Both the position numbers and the translations under genes were made by a program. The notes beneath the pieces were generated by a model, which worked only from the letters and a program-made list of their open reading frames with translations, did no database searches and was not told where the DNA came from. DNA of 24,144 nt, taken from Bacillota bacterium (GTDB lineage Bacteria; Bacillota; Clostridia; DSM-8532). How positions within the stretch are numbered: position 1 is the first letter of the stretch; every line of letters starts with the position of its first letter. Shown here piece by piece: positions 1 to 7,950 of the stretch. The stretch is from positions 1-24,144 of the forward strand of contig JAEWSN010000239.1 of the NCBI GenBank assembly GCA_023459915.1, in the 5' to 3' direction.

Positions 1-2
1 AG

Positions 3-1268
3 GCATGGCTGGCCATGCTGGGCATCCTGGGCGGCTATGCGGCGGGGAATGGGGTGCTGGTGCTGATGCTGCTCGCGGCCGCACGCGGCATGAGCCGCAC
101 GGGCACCATCTTCCTTTTCTTCGTGCTTGCCGGCTTCAACCTGCTGGTACTCTTTGGCGTGGCCCGTTGGTTGGTGGCGTTTGCGGACATCCGGCAGCGG
201 ACGCTGGGCATGGCGGCAGGCGATTTGCGTCCCGCGCCCCCATCCAAACGTCCAATGCCTTTCCTGCTGCGCGACATGGCCGAAGGGCTGAACACCATCG
301 GGGAAGGACATCGCCGGGCCGTTGAGGAAGCGGTGCGCGGGGAGCGGATGAAAACCGATCTCATCACCAATGTTTCCCATGACCTCAAGACACCGCTGAC
401 CTCCATCGTCAATTATGTGGATCTGCTTGGCAGGGAAGATCTTGCCAACGAAAAGGCGGCCGGCTATGTGAAGGTGCTCGAGGAAAAGGCGGCCCGGATG
501 AAGCAGCTCATTGAGGATTTGGTGGAGGCGAGCAAGGCTTCGAGCGGCAACCTCACGGTGCACGCCGAAACGCTGGACTTTCACCAGCTGGTGCTGCAGG
601 CCTGCGGCGAGTTCGAAAATCGGTTTTGGCTGGCCAATCTGGATGTGCGTCTTCGGAGCGAGGCGGGGGCTGTTCCCGTTCTGGCCGATGGCCGGCATGT
701 GTGGCGCGTGCTGGAGAATCTGTTGACGAATGTTTGCAAGTACGCGCTGCCCGGGACGCGTGTGTATGTGGATCTGATTCGGCAGGACGGGCAGGGGGTG
801 CTGATGGTGAGGAACGTCTCGGCTGCGCCGCTCGACATGCCGGTGGAACAACTGACGGAGCGGTTTGTGCGTGGCGATGAGTCCAGAACCACGGAAGGTT
901 CGGGGTTGGGGCTGTCCATCGCGCGCAGCCTGGCTGAGTTGATGGGCGGGCAACTGCAGCTGGCGATCGACGGAGATCTGTTCAAGGCGACGGTGTGGCT
1001 GCCGCTGGCGGAACCGTCGGTTGAACCGGGGACCGTGGTTGAACCGGGGAATACGGCCGAACCGGGGAGTACGGCAGAATCGCCAAATGCGGTCGAACCG
1101 GCAAGTCCAGTGGCGTGCACGGCCACGCTGGCGAAGCAGGCAACGGGAAAACCGTCTGCATTGGGAGAAGCGGAATCCACCCGATCGAACATCCGGCGAA
1201 TTGCGGAAAGAAAGCGGTTGCCCGAACCCGCTGCCATGGTTGGCGACGGGCGGGTGGCCGGGGAGTAG
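3..1268 (+). CDS. Sensor histidine kinase, 5' end cut by the window edge
   Basis: The frame is open to the left edge, so the N-terminus is missing; the first visible Met is at 15. Counting from that Met, hydrophobic segments at about residues 1-24 and 31-55 look like the last membrane helices. A short linker leads to the dimerisation/phosphoacceptor region with SHDLKTPLTS (His122), then the ATPase domain with an N-box (ENLLTNVCKYA, about 233-244) and a G-box (EGSGLGLS, 294-301). The ERFVRGDESR stretch before the G-box is typical of two-component kinases from Gram-positive anaerobes. After the kinase domain (ends near 332) there is an unusual 85-residue tail rich in Glu, Pro and Gly, built partly from 18-bp repeats. 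The cognate regulator is not adjacent on the right; it may lie upstream, outside the window. The signal sensed cannot be told. Confidence 0.9.
   Translation, partial: AWLAMLGILGGYAAGNGVLVLMLLAAARGMSRTGTIFLFFVLAGFNLLVLFGVARWLVAFADIRQRTLGMAAGDLRPAPPSKRPMPFLLRDMAEGLNTIGEGHRRAVEEAVRGERMKTDLITNVSHDLKTPLTSIVNYVDLLGREDLANEKAAGYVKVLEEKAARMKQLIEDLVEASKASSGNLTVHAETLDFHQLVLQACGEFENRFWLANLDVRLRSEAGAVPVLADGRHVWRVLENLLTNVCKYALPGTRVYVDLIRQDGQGVLMVRNVSAAPLDMPVEQLTERFVRGDESRTTEGSGLGLSIARSLAELMGGQLQLAIDGDLFKATVWLPLAEPSVEPGTVVEPGNTAEPGSTAESPNAVEPASPVACTATLAKQATGKPSALGEAESTRSNIRRIAERKRLPEPAAMVGDGRVAGE
1023..1112 (+). repeat. 18-bp in-frame tandem repeat in kinase C-terminal tail
   Basis: Five 18-bp units start at 1023, 1041, 1059, 1077 and 1095. 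The first three share GAACCGGGGA at their left end and encode EPG(T/N/S) units; the last two have drifted. The repeat lies after the ATPase domain, so changes in copy number would only lengthen or shorten the tail. Confidence 0.8.
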
Positions 1269-1286
1269 GGAGGATGCCGCAAGGCA

Positions 1287-2597
1287 TCAGTCCTCCTCGT
1301 CAAGTGCGCGCAACGCATCGGCCGCAAGCTCGAGGTTGCGGAACAGTTGCGTGGGGATGTGAAAGCGGTTGCCGGCCGTTCTGGCCTTCGCCGTCAGCTC
1401 CAGCAGGAAGGAAAGCCGCATCGGCGGCAACATTTTCAGGGACGGAAGCCGGCCTGACCAGACCGCTTCCGTCTTTTCCTCTATCTTCAGCGCCTCACGT
1501 TTTGCCTCATAGGCTGCCTGTGCCTCCTGGCGGCAGGCCTGCAGGGTGTCAAGGAAGGTTTCGGCGGTGTGGATGGGCAGCCGATCCATGTCGTAGGCGG
1601 CGGCCGCCTGCTCCAGCCCCGCGAGGTGCTCATGCCCGAAACGGGCCAGCAGCGCGCGGTACGCGGCGTTGTCGAAGGTGTAGCGTTCTCCCTGCAGCCG
1701 GCCAAACGCCTTCATGGCGTCGAGATACCCCAGCCGCCGGTTCCGCGCAAGGGTGGCGGGCCGCAGATCGAACATACCGCCCAAATCTTCCGGGTCGTGC
1801 ACGAGGGTGAGCTGCAGGTTGTCGATGACCGGTCCGCGCAGCTGCGCCTTCGGGGACAGCTCCACCGCCACAATCCGGCGGCAGCCCTGTGCCCTCAGCA
1901 TGGACAGGGGCAGGACCTCGGCGAAGCCGCCGTCAAGAAACCGGCGACCCTCAATCTCCACCGGGGCCAGACCGGGGAGCCCGGCACTGGCCATGATGTA
2001 GTCGAGCAGGCGATGCTCGGGAATCTCCTCTATCCACCGCGGTTGGGGTGTGAGGGAACGCATCAGCACGGTCATCAGTCCATAGCGGATTGGCCCTTTT
2101 CGGATGCGATCCTCAGGCAGGTAACGGGCAATCAGCTCCCGCAGTGGTTGGGTGTTCAGCCGATGGCGGGTGACCATTTCCCGCGCCAGCGTCCGCATGT
2201 TTTTCAAATTCAGCAGATCCGAGGATTTCAACGGATAGGGCGCGTCGAACGCGAGACACTGATCCAAGCGCAGGTTGTCCCACATCTCCTCGGCGGCCTC
2301 GAACGCGTCCATGGCCACAAATCCCCCGTTGATGGCGCCGATGGAGGTGCCGGCCACCATGTCGAAGCGCAGCCCGAGTTCCCGGAACGCTTTCCAGGCA
2401 CCGATTTCAAAGGCCCCCTTCGAGCCGCCGCCACCGAGCGCAAGGCCCAGCCCTTGCGGCGGGTCCCCGTCGACCCATGCGTGTGTTCGTGCCTCCGTGG
2501 CCCCTGCGTTCGGTGGAGGCGCCCAGGTTGGCGCGTATGCCTGTTTTCCCTGTTCTTCCTGTTCTTCCGGAGTTTGTCCGATGGGTTCCTGGTTCAT
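1287..2597 (-). CDS. Patatin-like phospholipase family protein
   Basis: A predicted serine acyl hydrolase with a Ser-Asp dyad (436 aa). The oxyanion-hole motif GGGGSKG is at residues 55-61, the nucleophile elbow GTSIG at 83-87 (Ser85), and the catalytic Asp in DGG at 222. This order and spacing define the patatin/RssA family, which releases fatty acids from lipids. No signal peptide is seen, so action in the cytoplasm or at the inner membrane face is likely. The frame stays open upstream of 2597, but the ATG at 2597 is preceded by a purine-rich AGGGGGATC site about 7 bases away and gives a sensible N-terminus. The first 48 residues are polar and rich in Gln, Glu and Pro. The gene converges on the kinase gene with only 18 bases between them. 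Physiological substrate unknown. Confidence 0.88.
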   Translation of the reverse strand: MNQEPIGQTPEEQEEQGKQAYAPTWAPPPNAGATEARTHAWVDGDPPQGLGLALGGGGSKGAFEIGAWKAFRELGLRFDMVAGTSIGAINGGFVAMDAFEAAEEMWDNLRLDQCLAFDAPYPLKSSDLLNLKNMRTLAREMVTRHRLNTQPLRELIARYLPEDRIRKGPIRYGLMTVLMRSLTPQPRWIEEIPEHRLLDYIMASAGLPGLAPVEIEGRRFLDGGFAEVLPLSMLRAQGCRRIVAVELSPKAQLRGPVIDNLQLTLVHDPEDLGGMFDLRPATLARNRRLGYLDAMKAFGRLQGERYTFDNAAYRALLARFGHEHLAGLEQAAAAYDMDRLPIHTAETFLDTLQACRQEAQAAYEAKREALKIEEKTEAVWSGRLPSLKMLPPMRLSFLLELTAKARTAGNRFHIPTQLFRNLELAADALRALDEED

Positions 2598-2668
2598 GCG
2601 TTGATCCCCCTGTTGTCCGGTTTGTGTGGCAACCCAAAAGCCGGACGGGTGTTGCGGCATCCAGAAAA

Positions 2669-2677
2669 ATTGTACCA
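2669..2677 (-). promoter_or_regulatory. Extended -10 promoter for the patatin gene
   Basis: On the minus strand the sequence TGGTACAAT gives a TACAAT -10 box with an upstream TGn extension. It lies about 70 bases before the chosen ATG. The -35 region is weak, as is usual for extended -10 promoters. Confidence 0.45.
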
Positions 2678-2717
2678 CGATTCGTCGGGGATACGCAGGC
2701 ATGGCCGGACATGAACA

Positions 2718-2754
2718 GAACCGGACCCGCGCAGGGGGTGCGCAGATCCGGTTC
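2718..2754. other. Strong intergenic hairpin without U-tract
   Basis: GAACCGGA (2718-2725) pairs with TCCGGTTC (2747-2754). Inside it, GCGCA (2729-2733) pairs with TGCGC (2739-2743) around a five-G loop. Neither strand has a T-run directly 3' of the stem. On the minus strand a run of six T lies between the stop of the upstream gene and this hairpin, which is the wrong order for a classic terminator. Confidence 0.5.
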
Positions 2755-2802
2755 ATGGAGGGAAAAAAGGGGCCAAATTGGCACGGGCGGACCGTTTCCG
2801 GC

Positions 2803-3438
2803 CTACAGGCTCCCGATGGCCTGCAGGAACGCCTCAATGGGTTGGTCACCGAGCAGCTCGGTCTTTTCGTTGATGACGATCTTCGGCACGCCGCTCACCT
2901 TGTATTTGTTGGAGAGCTCGCCGAAGGTATTGGCCTCGATCATTTCCGCCTTCACATGCTCGCTCATCAGGGCCAGCTTGTGCGCCTTGGCGACTGCGCC
3001 GGGGCAGTGCGGGCAGGACAGGGTGACGAACACCTTGATGTCCACCGGCTTGTTGATGGCCGCAATCTGGGCCACCATGGCCTCGGGCAGGGCCTGCCCC
3101 GCGCCGGACACTTCCAGGATGCCCATCAGGAAGGAATTGATTTCATGGCCGGCAGGAATGCCATAGAATTTGATGCCGTAATCCTTGCCGTCCGCGCCCA
3201 GCAGAACGATGGCGGGTACCCGCTCCACGCCGAGTTCCTTTGCGCGGGCAGACCCTTCGTCGAGGGCGGTCATCTTCAGGTTTTCGCTGATGTCGGTCAA
3301 TTCGGTGATGAACGCGGTGGTGTCGGCGCAGGTTTCACAGTTGTCGGCCTTGGTGACCACCACAACCTCCACGGGGTTTTTCATCTGGGCAAAGACCTGC
3401 TTGAGCTGTTCGGTGATCTGTTCGTTCAAAAGTGCCAT
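2803..3438 (-). CDS. Two-domain thioredoxin-fold protein, AhpF N-terminal-domain/PDO type
   Basis: A 211-aa protein of two thioredoxin folds, each with a CxxC: CETC at residues 34-37 and CPHC at 142-145. Each fold has a cis-Pro loop (VERVPAI near 75, VSGVPKI near 185). The second half (LSCPHCP, GVPKIVIN) and the region between (GIPAGHEINSF) closely follow the N-terminal domain of AhpF, where only the second fold keeps its cysteines. With both pairs present it also fits the protein disulfide oxidoreductase (glutaredoxin-like) family. It probably takes electrons from the reductase encoded just upstream (79 bases away, same strand) and passes them to disulfide or peroxidase substrates in the cytoplasm. 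The ATG at 3438 has an AGGAAAGG site 9 bases before it. No ahpC peroxidase gene is in the window, so the final acceptor is unknown. Confidence 0.87.
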   Translation of the reverse strand: MALLNEQITEQLKQVFAQMKNPVEVVVVTKADNCETCADTTAFITELTDISENLKMTALDEGSARAKELGVERVPAIVLLGADGKDYGIKFYGIPAGHEINSFLMGILEVSGAGQALPEAMVAQIAAINKPVDIKVFVTLSCPHCPGAVAKAHKLALMSEHVKAEMIEANTFGELSNKYKVSGVPKIVINEKTELLGDQPIEAFLQAIGSL

Positions 3439-3518
3439 GATTGAATTCCTTTCCTGCCGCTTCGGGCAATGCCATGTGCCGGGTTGAACAACGCGGGTTC
3501 TTCCGGTGAAGGGTTGTG

Positions 3519-4520
3519 TCATGCGGGTGAGGGAATTCCCCCGGTTCTGCGATTGATGTATTCGTTGACCCGCAGGGCGGCTTTTGCGCCCTCCGCCGCG
3601 GCGATGACGATCTGTTTGTAGGGGACGGTGGTGACATCGCCCGCGGCAAAAATGCCGGGAACGCTTGTTTCCCCTTTCTCGTTGATGATGACCTCCCCAT
3701 GCGCGTCCAAATCGATGAAGCCCTTCATGCAGTCGGTTCTGGCGTTGTGGCCAATTTCGATGAACACACCATCCACCGCCTCGGTCGTTTCCGTGCCTGT
3801 TTCCGTATTCAGCAGGCGGACGCCGGTGACCGTGTCTTCCCCTTTGATTTCAACGATTTGTGTCCTGAGTGAAATGGTCACGTTGGCCTGGGCTTGCAAT
3901 CTGTCGAGCAACACCTTGTCGGCCCGCATTGCGCTGCGCTGCACCACATGAACCGATTTGGCGATACGCGCCAGGTCGATGGCGGCACCAACCGCCGCGT
4001 TGCCCCCGCCGACCACGATGACATTCTGACCGGCAAAAAAGGACCCGTCACAGATGGCACAGTAGGAAACACCGCGTCCGGTGAGCCTCTCCTCGCCCGG
4101 AACACCCAGCTTTCTTGGCATGGTGCCTGTTGCGATCACCAGGGTCCTGGCCTGGTAAACGGTACCATTGCTGGTTTGCAGCTGCTTGATGTCGCCATTG
4201 ATGATTTTTTCCACTCGGACATCTCCGGTGACGGGAACCTCGTATTCCCGAACATGGTCCTCATAGGTTTTCATGAGCCCTTCACCGGTAATCCGGTTTG
4301 TGCCGAGCCAGTTTTCCACGAAAGCCGTATCGAGCACCTGACCACCGATGCGTTCGGCGACCACCCCGACCAGAAGTCCCTTGCGCTTGGCATAGAGGGC
4401 CGCGTTCAGACCCGCCGGCCCCGCGCCGATGACCAGTGTGTCATAAACGACGGACGGGTCTACGGTTTTGATGGGCTTCGTGGCCACATTCAGGTTCAGG
4501 TCAAGTCCAAGTCCAAGCAT
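3519..4520 (-). CDS. FAD-dependent disulfide reductase, TrxB / AhpF C-terminal type
   Basis: A thioredoxin-reductase-like flavoprotein (333 aa). The FAD motif GAGPAG is at residues 32-37, the redox centre CAIC at 154-157 followed by DG, the nucleotide-binding GGGNAAVG at 171-178, and the C-terminal FAD motif AAGDVTTVPYKQ. The ending (VPYKQIVIAAAEGAKAAL) and the start (KTVDPSVVYDTLVIGAG) are closer to AhpF than to E. coli TrxB. The canonical HRRxxxR that grips the NADPH phosphate is absent; the equivalent stretch reads VVQRSAMRA, so NADPH versus NADH cannot be decided. It very likely reduces the two-domain protein encoded next. The ATG at 4520 was chosen for the AAGGGG site about 10 bases upstream. 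It could be annotated trxB; the partner gene argues for a split AhpF. Confidence 0.9.
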   Translation of the reverse strand: MLGLGLDLNLNVATKPIKTVDPSVVYDTLVIGAGPAGLNAALYAKRKGLLVGVVAERIGGQVLDTAFVENWLGTNRITGEGLMKTYEDHVREYEVPVTGDVRVEKIINGDIKQLQTSNGTVYQARTLVIATGTMPRKLGVPGEERLTGRGVSYCAICDGSFFAGQNVIVVGGGNAAVGAAIDLARIAKSVHVVQRSAMRADKVLLDRLQAQANVTISLRTQIVEIKGEDTVTGVRLLNTETGTETTEAVDGVFIEIGHNARTDCMKGFIDLDAHGEVIINEKGETSVPGIFAAGDVTTVPYKQIVIAAAEGAKAALRVNEYINRRTGGIPSPA

Positions 4521-4781
4521 ATGTTCACATCCCCTTGTTCCGGTGCTGCCGTACCCGGTCCGGTGCAGTGGCACCTGGCGCCGGCGTGGCGCACCTTTTC
4601 CGGTGCTGGCGCACCTTTATTTGATGATGGCTCCGGTTCACTGACTTTCTCTGACTTTATTGTGCCAGAAGCCGGAACGTGGAACCGTAAGTTTGTCACA
4701 TTCAGGACAATGTACCGCGACAGGCACGGCTTCCGCTGTCCTGATTCTGTTTCCCTGAATTCCTACCCAGGCCTCCCGTGG

Positions 4782-5429
4782 TCAAATCAACCCGTTCTGC
4801 AGGGCGAAGATGGCCAACTGGGTGCGGTCCTTGAGCGCGGTGAGATCGAGCATGCGGGAGATCCGGTTTTTGACCGTGCCCTCGGAATAGTTGATGGCCT
4901 GGGCGATTTCGGCGTTGTTGCTGCCCATGGAGATGCGCTTGAGGATGGCCAGATCCACCGCGTCCAGCGCGGCCATGCCGTCGGGCACCTGGACGGGAAC
5001 CGATTCCGTGGTCTTCTGCAGGCTGCGGATGAGCAGCGCCCGCGCGCTGGGATGCATCACCATCATGCCCTCGAGCACACATTTGATCGACAGGATGAGG
5101 GCCTCCGGCCGGGCGTCCTTGAGCAGGAACCCGTCGGCGTCGGAGAGGCAGGCCCGGCGGATCTCGGATTCCTCCTCGAAGGTGGTCAGCATGATGACCC
5201 GGAGGTCCGGGAAGGAAGCCTTGAGCTTCGTCAACGCCTCAAGACCGTCCATGTCGGGCATGCGGACATCCAGCAACACCACGTCCGGCGTGGTGTCCCG
5301 GCACAGACGCAACAGCTCCTGGCCGTCACCGGCCACGCCGGCCACCTCGAACGTGGGTTCCTGCGCAAGCAGCAGGCGCAGCATGTCGCGAAACAGCACT
5401 TGATCATCTGCAATGGCTATTTTTGTCAA
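4782..5429 (-). CDS. NarL/FixJ-family response regulator, TTG start
   Basis: A 215-aa DNA-binding response regulator. The receiver domain (about 1-120) has the acidic pair DD at 8-9, phospho-acceptor Asp54 in LLDVRMPDMDG, the Thr82/Thr83 switch and Lys104. The C-terminal LuxR-type helix-turn-helix (about 150-205) reads NNAEIAQAINYSEGTVKNRISRML. The start is a TTG at 5429: a perfect AGGAGGGG lies about 5 bases before it and no in-frame ATG occurs near the N-terminus. No histidine kinase gene is next to it; the kinase at the left edge is on the other strand and of a type usually paired with OmpR-like regulators. It is therefore an orphan here. About 160 bases separate it from the ABC operon upstream; targets are unknown. 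Confidence 0.92.
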   Translation of the reverse strand: MTKIAIADDQVLFRDMLRLLLAQEPTFEVAGVAGDGQELLRLCRDTTPDVVLLDVRMPDMDGLEALTKLKASFPDLRVIMLTTFEEESEIRRACLSDADGFLLKDARPEALILSIKCVLEGMMVMHPSARALLIRSLQKTTESVPVQVPDGMAALDAVDLAILKRISMGSNNAEIAQAINYSEGTVKNRISRMLDLTALKDRTQLAIFALQNGLI

Positions 5430-5589
5430 ACCAAACCCCTCCTGTGTCGGTACGGTTGCATTTGTTGCGGTGGCGGGAAATATCCGAAACGGTCATCACG
5501 CCGGTCACGGTGGGCGCATGATTCAGGATGAAATTGTTTTTGATATTCAACGGCCGGCGTAATAAGTCTTGCAGTCTGGACGCGGGATG

Positions 5590-6276
5590 TCAATCCCGAC
5601 CCGGTGAAGCCGGCAGAAAACAGGGCGTTTGTTGCGGGCTGCGCCACTGCAGGCGTGCGCCGGACAAACGAAGGGCCTCCCCTTCGTCGTGGGTGACCAT
5701 GACCAGGGTGGTGCCGGACTGTGCGGCCTCCTCGAGCAGGAACGCGAGCGCCTCCTCGCGCCGCGTGTCATCGAGATGCGTCAGGGGTTCGTCGAGCAGC
5801 AGCAGCGCGGGCTTCGGTGCCAGTGACCGCGCGATGGACACCCGGCGGGCTTCGCCACCGGAGAGGCTTTCCGGCCGGCGTTTCCCGAACCCTTCCAGCG
5901 AAAACCGCTGCAGCAGTGCCGCGACCCGCGCGTCCGCGGCCTCGCGGGACAGGCCGTGCAGTCCGTAGCGGATGTTGCCGGCCACTGTCAGATGCGGCCA
6001 GAGCGCGGGGGTCTGGAAGACGAACCCGATGTTCCGCAGATGCGGTGCCACCCAGGTGCCGTCGGCGGCACAGACGGTGCGGCCCCGGATGTCGATGGTG
6101 CCGGCTTCGGGGACGTCCAGCCCCGCGATGACACGCAGCAGCGTGGTCTTGCCGCAGCCGGAAGGGCCGGTGACCGCCAGATGCGTGCCCGGTTCCAACG
6201 TCAGGCTGAGGTTCTCGAACAGGAGGTTCGAGCCGAACCGGCGGGTGACGTGGGCGAGGGAGAGGATGGGCTGCAT
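5590..6276 (-). CDS. ABC transporter ATP-binding protein, Fbp/PotA-like
   Basis: The ATPase of the importer encoded at 5.6-9.1 kb (228 aa). Walker A GPSGCGKTT is at residues 37-45, the Q-loop at Gln88, the signature LSGGEARR at 138-145, Walker B LLLLDEP at 158-164, and the switch His in VMVTHDE. At 228 aa it is much shorter than FbpC or PotA (about 350 aa) and lacks the C-terminal TOBE/regulatory domain. It is the last gene of the operon, 12 bases after the permease stop, with AGGAGG just before its ATG. An inverted repeat CGGGAT/ATCCCG spans its stop codon. Confidence 0.9.
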   Translation of the reverse strand: MQPILSLAHVTRRFGSNLLFENLSLTLEPGTHLAVTGPSGCGKTTLLRVIAGLDVPEAGTIDIRGRTVCAADGTWVAPHLRNIGFVFQTPALWPHLTVAGNIRYGLHGLSREAADARVAALLQRFSLEGFGKRRPESLSGGEARRVSIARSLAPKPALLLLDEPLTHLDDTRREEALAFLLEEAAQSGTTLVMVTHDEGEALRLSGARLQWRSPQQTPCFLPASPGRD

Positions 6277-6288
6277 GGGAACCTCCTG

Positions 6289-7950
6289 TCAGGTGATGGT
6301 GTCCGGCGGGGCGGCTTCTCCAGGGGCGGCGTCCTGTCCGCGGGCCAGCAGCCGGGCAAACCCCACGCCGAGGCCCAGGGCCACCACATACAGCACCAGA
6401 CACAGGCCGGCAATCACGTCGGACTGGCCATAGTGCAGATAATTGTAGATCCTGATGGTCAGGGAGCCCGCGCCAGGCGGCAGCAACAGCAACGTGGCGC
6501 CCAGCTCCGCAAAGGAGAGAACCGCCGCGAGCAGTCCCGCGCCCAGCAGCGCGCCGCGCAGCAGGGGAAGGCGCACGGTGAAAAGCCCGTGCAGGGCGGA
6601 GCGCTGTAAAAGCCGCACGGCATCAAGCTGATCGGGGTGCTGCCGCTTCATGGCGGCGAGCAGCAGCATGGCGGAAAATGGCAGGAAACGAAGCGTTGCC
6701 GCCAGCGCCGGCATCACCGACGTATTGTACAGCCCCAGCCAGGACAATGCGGGCGCGTTCCACGTGTGGATGAGCCCAACGCCAATCAGGGGAGCGGGCA
6801 GGGCGAGCGGAACCAGCATCAGCCACCACCACACCGGATGCCCCGCTCTCCGGGTGTGAATCGCGTCCGCGGCGGTCCAGGCAACGGGCAGGGTGATGCC
6901 CGCGGACAAAAGCCCCACCGCCAGTGTGCCGCCCAAATCCGGCAACGCGTCCGCCAGCCAGCGCGCATCGGAAAACGAGGGCAGGGCCTGCGCCAGCAGG
7001 GATCCCAACGGCAGGAAGATCTGCAGCAGGCAGAGGGCCAGTCCCAGCGCGGTTGCGATTCGCAACGGCGCGGGCAGACGCCAGCGGGGGTCTGACCCCG
7101 TTTGGCCGGAGCCGGTGAGGGGGAGGTTTCGCAGCGCGGCCATCAACAGGCGGACGGCCGGCAGGGAGATGGCCAGCACCGGCAACGAAAGCAGCATGGC
7201 GTGGGCCGCGTCATAGCGGATGCTGTATTCTGAGAAGATGGTCAGCGGATAGAGGTTGAACTGGAACAGCGAGGGCACGCTGTCGTCGAGCAGGCTCACC
7301 AGGAACTGGAACAGGCAGGCGACGGCCAGCCAGGGCGCCAGCATCGGCAGGATGACGCGTCGTGCCGCGCGTGCGTCTGCGCCCAGCAACCGGGCGGCGT
7401 TCACACTTTCGGCCGGCAGGCTGGAAAAGCCCAGGTGGATGATGCCGAAGACGAATGGCAGCAGGGCCATCATCTGCACCCAAAGCGAGGGGACAAAGCC
7501 CTGTTCCGGCAGCCGGGCCATGCCGGCGGCGGCGAGTGTCCGGTTCAGACCCCGCAGCAGTCCCCCCCAGGCCAGCGCGTGGATGTATGGGGGGATGACA
7601 GCCATGGGCAGCAGGATCCGTGTCAGACGACGCAGACGCGCAGAGGCGGAGGTGTACACCGCGCCCGCACCCAGCAGGCCGATGAGGGTGCCGGGCAACG
7701 CCACGGCGAGCGCGAAGCCGACCGTTTTTCCGAACAGAGGGAGCCGTCGCCCGGACGGGATGACCAACGCAAGTGGCCGGGGCAGGTCGCCCGAAGCGAG
7801 GCGGATCAGGGTGTGCCCGGCCAGCAGCAGCACCGGCAGGCCGGCCAGCACGAACCAAATGGCCAGCACGAAGCCGGCACGGCGGGTTCCGCCCTGCGCG
7901 TGAAGGGTTGCATGATGGGTGACACGCGGGAGATGCTTTTTATCATTCAT
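6289..7950 (-). CDS. Fused ABC permease, FbpB/ThiP-like two-module protein
   Basis: A 553-aa integral membrane protein made of two homologous permease modules in one chain, each with about six helices and an ATPase-coupling (EAA-like) loop: GADARAARRVILPMLAPWLA in the first and LLQRSALHGLFTVRLPLLRG in the second. This fusion is standard for ferric-iron (FbpB), thiamine (ThiP) and aminoethylphosphonate importers. Its ATG overlaps the stop codon of the binding-protein gene by four bases (ATGA), so translation is coupled. The helix-rich body begins near residue 25 after a polar start. The substrate must be read from the binding protein. Confidence 0.9.
   Translation of the reverse strand: MNDKKHLPRVTHHATLHAQGGTRRAGFVLAIWFVLAGLPVLLLAGHTLIRLASGDLPRPLALVIPSGRRLPLFGKTVGFALAVALPGTLIGLLGAGAVYTSASARLRRLTRILLPMAVIPPYIHALAWGGLLRGLNRTLAAAGMARLPEQGFVPSLWVQMMALLPFVFGIIHLGFSSLPAESVNAARLLGADARAARRVILPMLAPWLAVACLFQFLVSLLDDSVPSLFQFNLYPLTIFSEYSIRYDAAHAMLLSLPVLAISLPAVRLLMAALRNLPLTGSGQTGSDPRWRLPAPLRIATALGLALCLLQIFLPLGSLLAQALPSFSDARWLADALPDLGGTLAVGLLSAGITLPVAWTAADAIHTRRAGHPVWWWLMLVPLALPAPLIGVGLIHTWNAPALSWLGLYNTSVMPALAATLRFLPFSAMLLLAAMKRQHPDQLDAVRLLQRSALHGLFTVRLPLLRGALLGAGLLAAVLSFAELGATLLLLPPGAGSLTIRIYNYLHYGQSDVIAGLCLVLYVVALGLGVGFARLLARGQDAAPGEAAPPDTIT

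Noticed and set aside
1269..1296. Terminator between the convergent kinase and patatin genes
   Set aside because: A GATGCC-GCAA-GGCATC hairpin exists but overlaps the patatin stop, and neither strand has a T-run.
1569..2714. A 381-codon plus-strand frame over the patatin gene
   Set aside because: Patatin motifs are all on the minus strand; this frame has no recognisable domain and arises from high GC content.
2757..2802. Terminator after the thioredoxin-fold gene (GCCA/TGGC stem before T6 on the minus strand)
   Set aside because: The stem is only four base pairs with a three-base loop, which is too weak to call.
4702..4744. Inverted repeat TCAGGACA/TGTCCTGA between the reductase and response regulator genes
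   Set aside because: The arms are eight bases but 27 bases apart, with no T-run or clear promoter. I could not assign a role, and the rest of this 261-base gap shows only a short direct repeat GGCGCACCTTT.
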